From NCBI RefSeq assembly GCF_001753675.2, contig NZ_MJUW02000098.1:1-49179 (forward strand): DNA of 49,179 bases, read 5' to 3'. Origin of the DNA: Candidatus Brocadia sapporoensis (GTDB lineage: Bacteria > Planctomycetota > Brocadiia > Brocadiales > Brocadiaceae). Positions 47,565-49,179 of this stretch are shown here, piece by piece (the stretch's first letter is position 1; every line of letters begins with the position of its first letter). Both the position numbers and the translations under genes were made by a program. The notes below the pieces were generated by a model, which was given only the letters and a program-made list of their open reading frames with translations, did no database searches and was not told the DNA's origin.

Positions 47565-47892
47565 GAAGGTGCATGGCAAAAGAGGTGTATACGGAAATTT
47601 ATTGATTATGATAATAACAACTCTATCGCGCCTTGTCAAGATTCACGGTCTTTAGTGATTGCCTGTGACGGTTGAGACGGATTACACTTGCGCTACCTGC
47701 TTAGAGTGTGATAATATCACCCCGTAATAGAATTAAAAAAAAGAATAATCCACAACCTGTTATTGAATTACAATAATAATTCCCGGTTGAAGCGAAAGAC
47801 AGTGCAAAATCATCCTTTGTATGCTTTAAAGCCCATGGTATGTTTTCGACTTGTTCAGGTCAGATAGAGGCAAGATACTTTATGGTGTGAAA

Positions 47893-48432
47893 ATGAAGAG
47901 AGAGAAGAGAAAGTTTTTCATAGTTCTGGTGGCGTTCATTGTTCCTACTTTTATGATGGATGCGTTAAGTGCACAGGATGTGTCCAATAAATTGAATATG
48001 CTGGAGATCGTTATTTCAAATCTTATAGCAAGGGTGGAGGCCTTGGAAAAACGGGTAAATACATTAGAAAAAAATCTCTCTCCGGGAACCTCAAAAGCAC
48101 CCAAAAAAGAGGTTGTTGGCAAAGAAACGGTGAAACCTTTTCATACGGATGGGTTTGAAGATATTGGAAATGGATTCTTTATAAGAAACGTACGTTTCAG
48201 CCCCTTTGGTGATAACGTGCTCTTTACCGGTGAGATAGCCAACAGGTCCGAAAAAAATTATCGCTTTGCAAAATTTAAATTAGAAATCTATGATGATCGT
48301 GATTTGCTTGTTAAAAAAGAAGAATTTACTATACCGGATATTCCCAGGGATAGTATAAAATCATGTGAAACCATGGTTGTGGGAATAGAAGCGGGTCTGA
48401 TTCATAGATATATTATTAGTGCATTTGAATGA
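47893..48432 (+). CDS. Secreted coiled-coil protein with FxLYD-like C-terminal domain
   Basis: A 179-residue protein with a signal peptide (about 1-28, ending near SAQD) and a leucine-rich coiled-coil (about 30-62, NKLNMLEIVISNLIARVEAL). A beta-rich C-terminal domain follows (about 90-179), with VLFTGEIANRSEKNYRFAKF and EFTIPDIPRDSIKSCE. The latter resembles FxLYD-type extracellular domains, which is a loose likeness. ATG at 47893 is preferred to 47851 because the signal peptide begins there. It is probably periplasmic; function unknown. Confidence 0.6.
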   Translation: MKREKRKFFIVLVAFIVPTFMMDALSAQDVSNKLNMLEIVISNLIARVEALEKRVNTLEKNLSPGTSKAPKKEVVGKETVKPFHTDGFEDIGNGFFIRNVRFSPFGDNVLFTGEIANRSEKNYRFAKFKLEIYDDRDLLVKKEEFTIPDIPRDSIKSCETMVVGIEAGLIHRYIISAFE

Positions 48433-48774
48433 GAAATAGATGTCAGGTTGCTGGGCTTTAGAGATTAAGAATTTTCTCAAGATAAATTTGGAAATTATTA
48501 CGGGATTAAACGCATCTATGACACGGTAGTAACATGTGGGTTCTCTCCACGAGATTAACCTTCGTAGGCTCCATGTCTGCTGTGTTTAAATGATTGCTTT
48601 TCAAAATGACAACAATTCGTCAATGCCTTCTTTGAAAATGACTTGAACACGGCATCGTCTGATTCCGCAATGGAATTCATGGGGGTGGTTGCACAGGCTG
48701 GACTGAATGAAACAAAACTTAACCCTTCAAAATTACCTATACTCCACCTTTGCCTCATGACATAGCGTACACGA
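48433..48774. other. Gene-free interval
   Basis: No frame here has a convincing ribosome binding site or a family signature. A 67-codon minus-strand frame (48555-48758) ends in His-, Lys- and Phe-rich residues and matches nothing I know. The interval adjoins a decayed restriction-enzyme gene, so it may itself be gene debris. Confidence 0.4.
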
Positions 48775-49058
48775 TTATAGATTACACAACCAACGCAATA
48801 GAGACGCTATTTTGTTATCTTCAGTTAAATTTGCAGCATTTGAAAGTACACCCTTTTTGAGCAGACGCCATATTTCAACTGCCATTTTGCTTCAATAGCC
48901 ATCTCAAAAAAATTTGGTTTATACCCAATTCTTAAATGAGTCTGAAATATGATTAAGATGTGTTCTGGCTGTTTTTCAGTGTTCATAAGCAACTGCGGAT
49001 CTATTCCACCCTTTAATTCTCCAAGGGCAATATACGAAGTCCGTGAAATAGGTATATC
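48775..49058 (-). pseudogene. Decayed AvaI/BsoBI-type type II restriction endonuclease (C-terminal part)
   Basis: Read on the minus strand from 49058 the sequence encodes TSYIALGELKGGIDP, matching, from recall, the ELKGGIDPAGADEHWKTA core of the AvaI/BsoBI family. After a frameshift comes AYEH, then a TGA where the family has Trp, then KTARTHLNHISDSFK. Another frame shift leads through [14 protein letters not shown] to [20 protein letters not shown] ... WLCNL and a natural TAA at 48775-48777. At least two frameshifts and one nonsense codon make it inactive. An in-frame stop also lies just upstream of the region (49059-49061). Confidence 0.7.
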
Positions 49059-49179
49059 TCAGGCAATTTTCTTGTTTGAAAAGTCTGTTAGTTCATGGTT
49101 GAACAAACACAAATCGTAACTATTTAGCGAAACGGATGGTGAGAGAGAATATTTTCTCAGAATAGTTAGGAGCCGATAG

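Overview
The window is a compact, mostly housekeeping chromosomal segment of a Gram-negative bacterium. Its coding genes run from about 0.2 to 48.4 kb, with few gaps. An outer membrane is implied by lpxB, mlaEFD, lnt and a lipoprotein. A peptidoglycan machinery is implied by mreBCD and PBP2. A Minf_1886-family protein, otherwise known from Planctomycetes and Verrucomicrobia, the moderate-to-low GC by eye, and a c-type-haem motif in an otherwise ordinary PBP2 suggest a PVC bacterium, plausibly an anammox planctomycete (Brocadiales, Kuenenia-like). That assignment is inference; the window holds no rRNA or tRNA gene that I could find.

Layout. 0-2.4 kb: a sulfur-transfer cluster on the + strand, made of a NifS-like protein without the PLP lysine, a Uma2-nuclease remnant, a short IscU-type scaffold with a His-rich tail, and TusA. 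2.5-5.6 kb: mlaE-mlaF-mlaD and a lipoprotein on the - strand. 5.9-15.3 kb: + strand moeA, lnt, mreB-mreC-mreD-mrdA, then rfbA-rfbC. 15.3-21.6 kb: comM, a small ScdA_N protein, a membrane protein with lpxB, an RmlD-like SDR and an acyl-CoA synthetase. 21.7-27.3 kb: the replication block dnaA-dnaN-dciA-gyrB on the - strand, without recF. 27.7-38.2 kb: + strand pseudopilin genes with gspE, pepA, uvrA and a complete nifU-nifS pair. 38.3-48.4 kb: degP (frameshifted), a phospholipase-D-like protein with two tandem repeat domains, tilS, a DUF192 protein, a SUMF1-like protein, the Minf_1886 protein, metG, psp1 (frameshifted) and a secreted coiled-coil protein. 48.4-49.2 kb: no intact gene, but a decayed AvaI/BsoBI-type restriction endonuclease.

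The replication origin probably lies beside dnaA. Genes diverge there, the + strand looks C-rich to the left and G-rich to the right, and four 9-mers resembling DnaA boxes lie within 25.77-27.38 kb.

The observations most worth following are: (i) the NifS-like protein in which the PLP-binding His-Lys is Asn-Gln and the PLP-contacting Gln is Ala, while the catalytic Cys loop is kept, next to IscU and TusA; (ii) a CxxCH haem motif in the periplasmic part of PBP2; (iii) a secreted degenerate PLD domain (HxN instead of HxK) fused to two copies of a ~107-residue domain; (iv) degP and psp1 each broken by one extra A in a poly-A tract, which may be sequence error or transcriptional slippage; (v) an SDR lacking its catalytic Lys; (vi) remnants of a restriction enzyme and a Uma2 nuclease.
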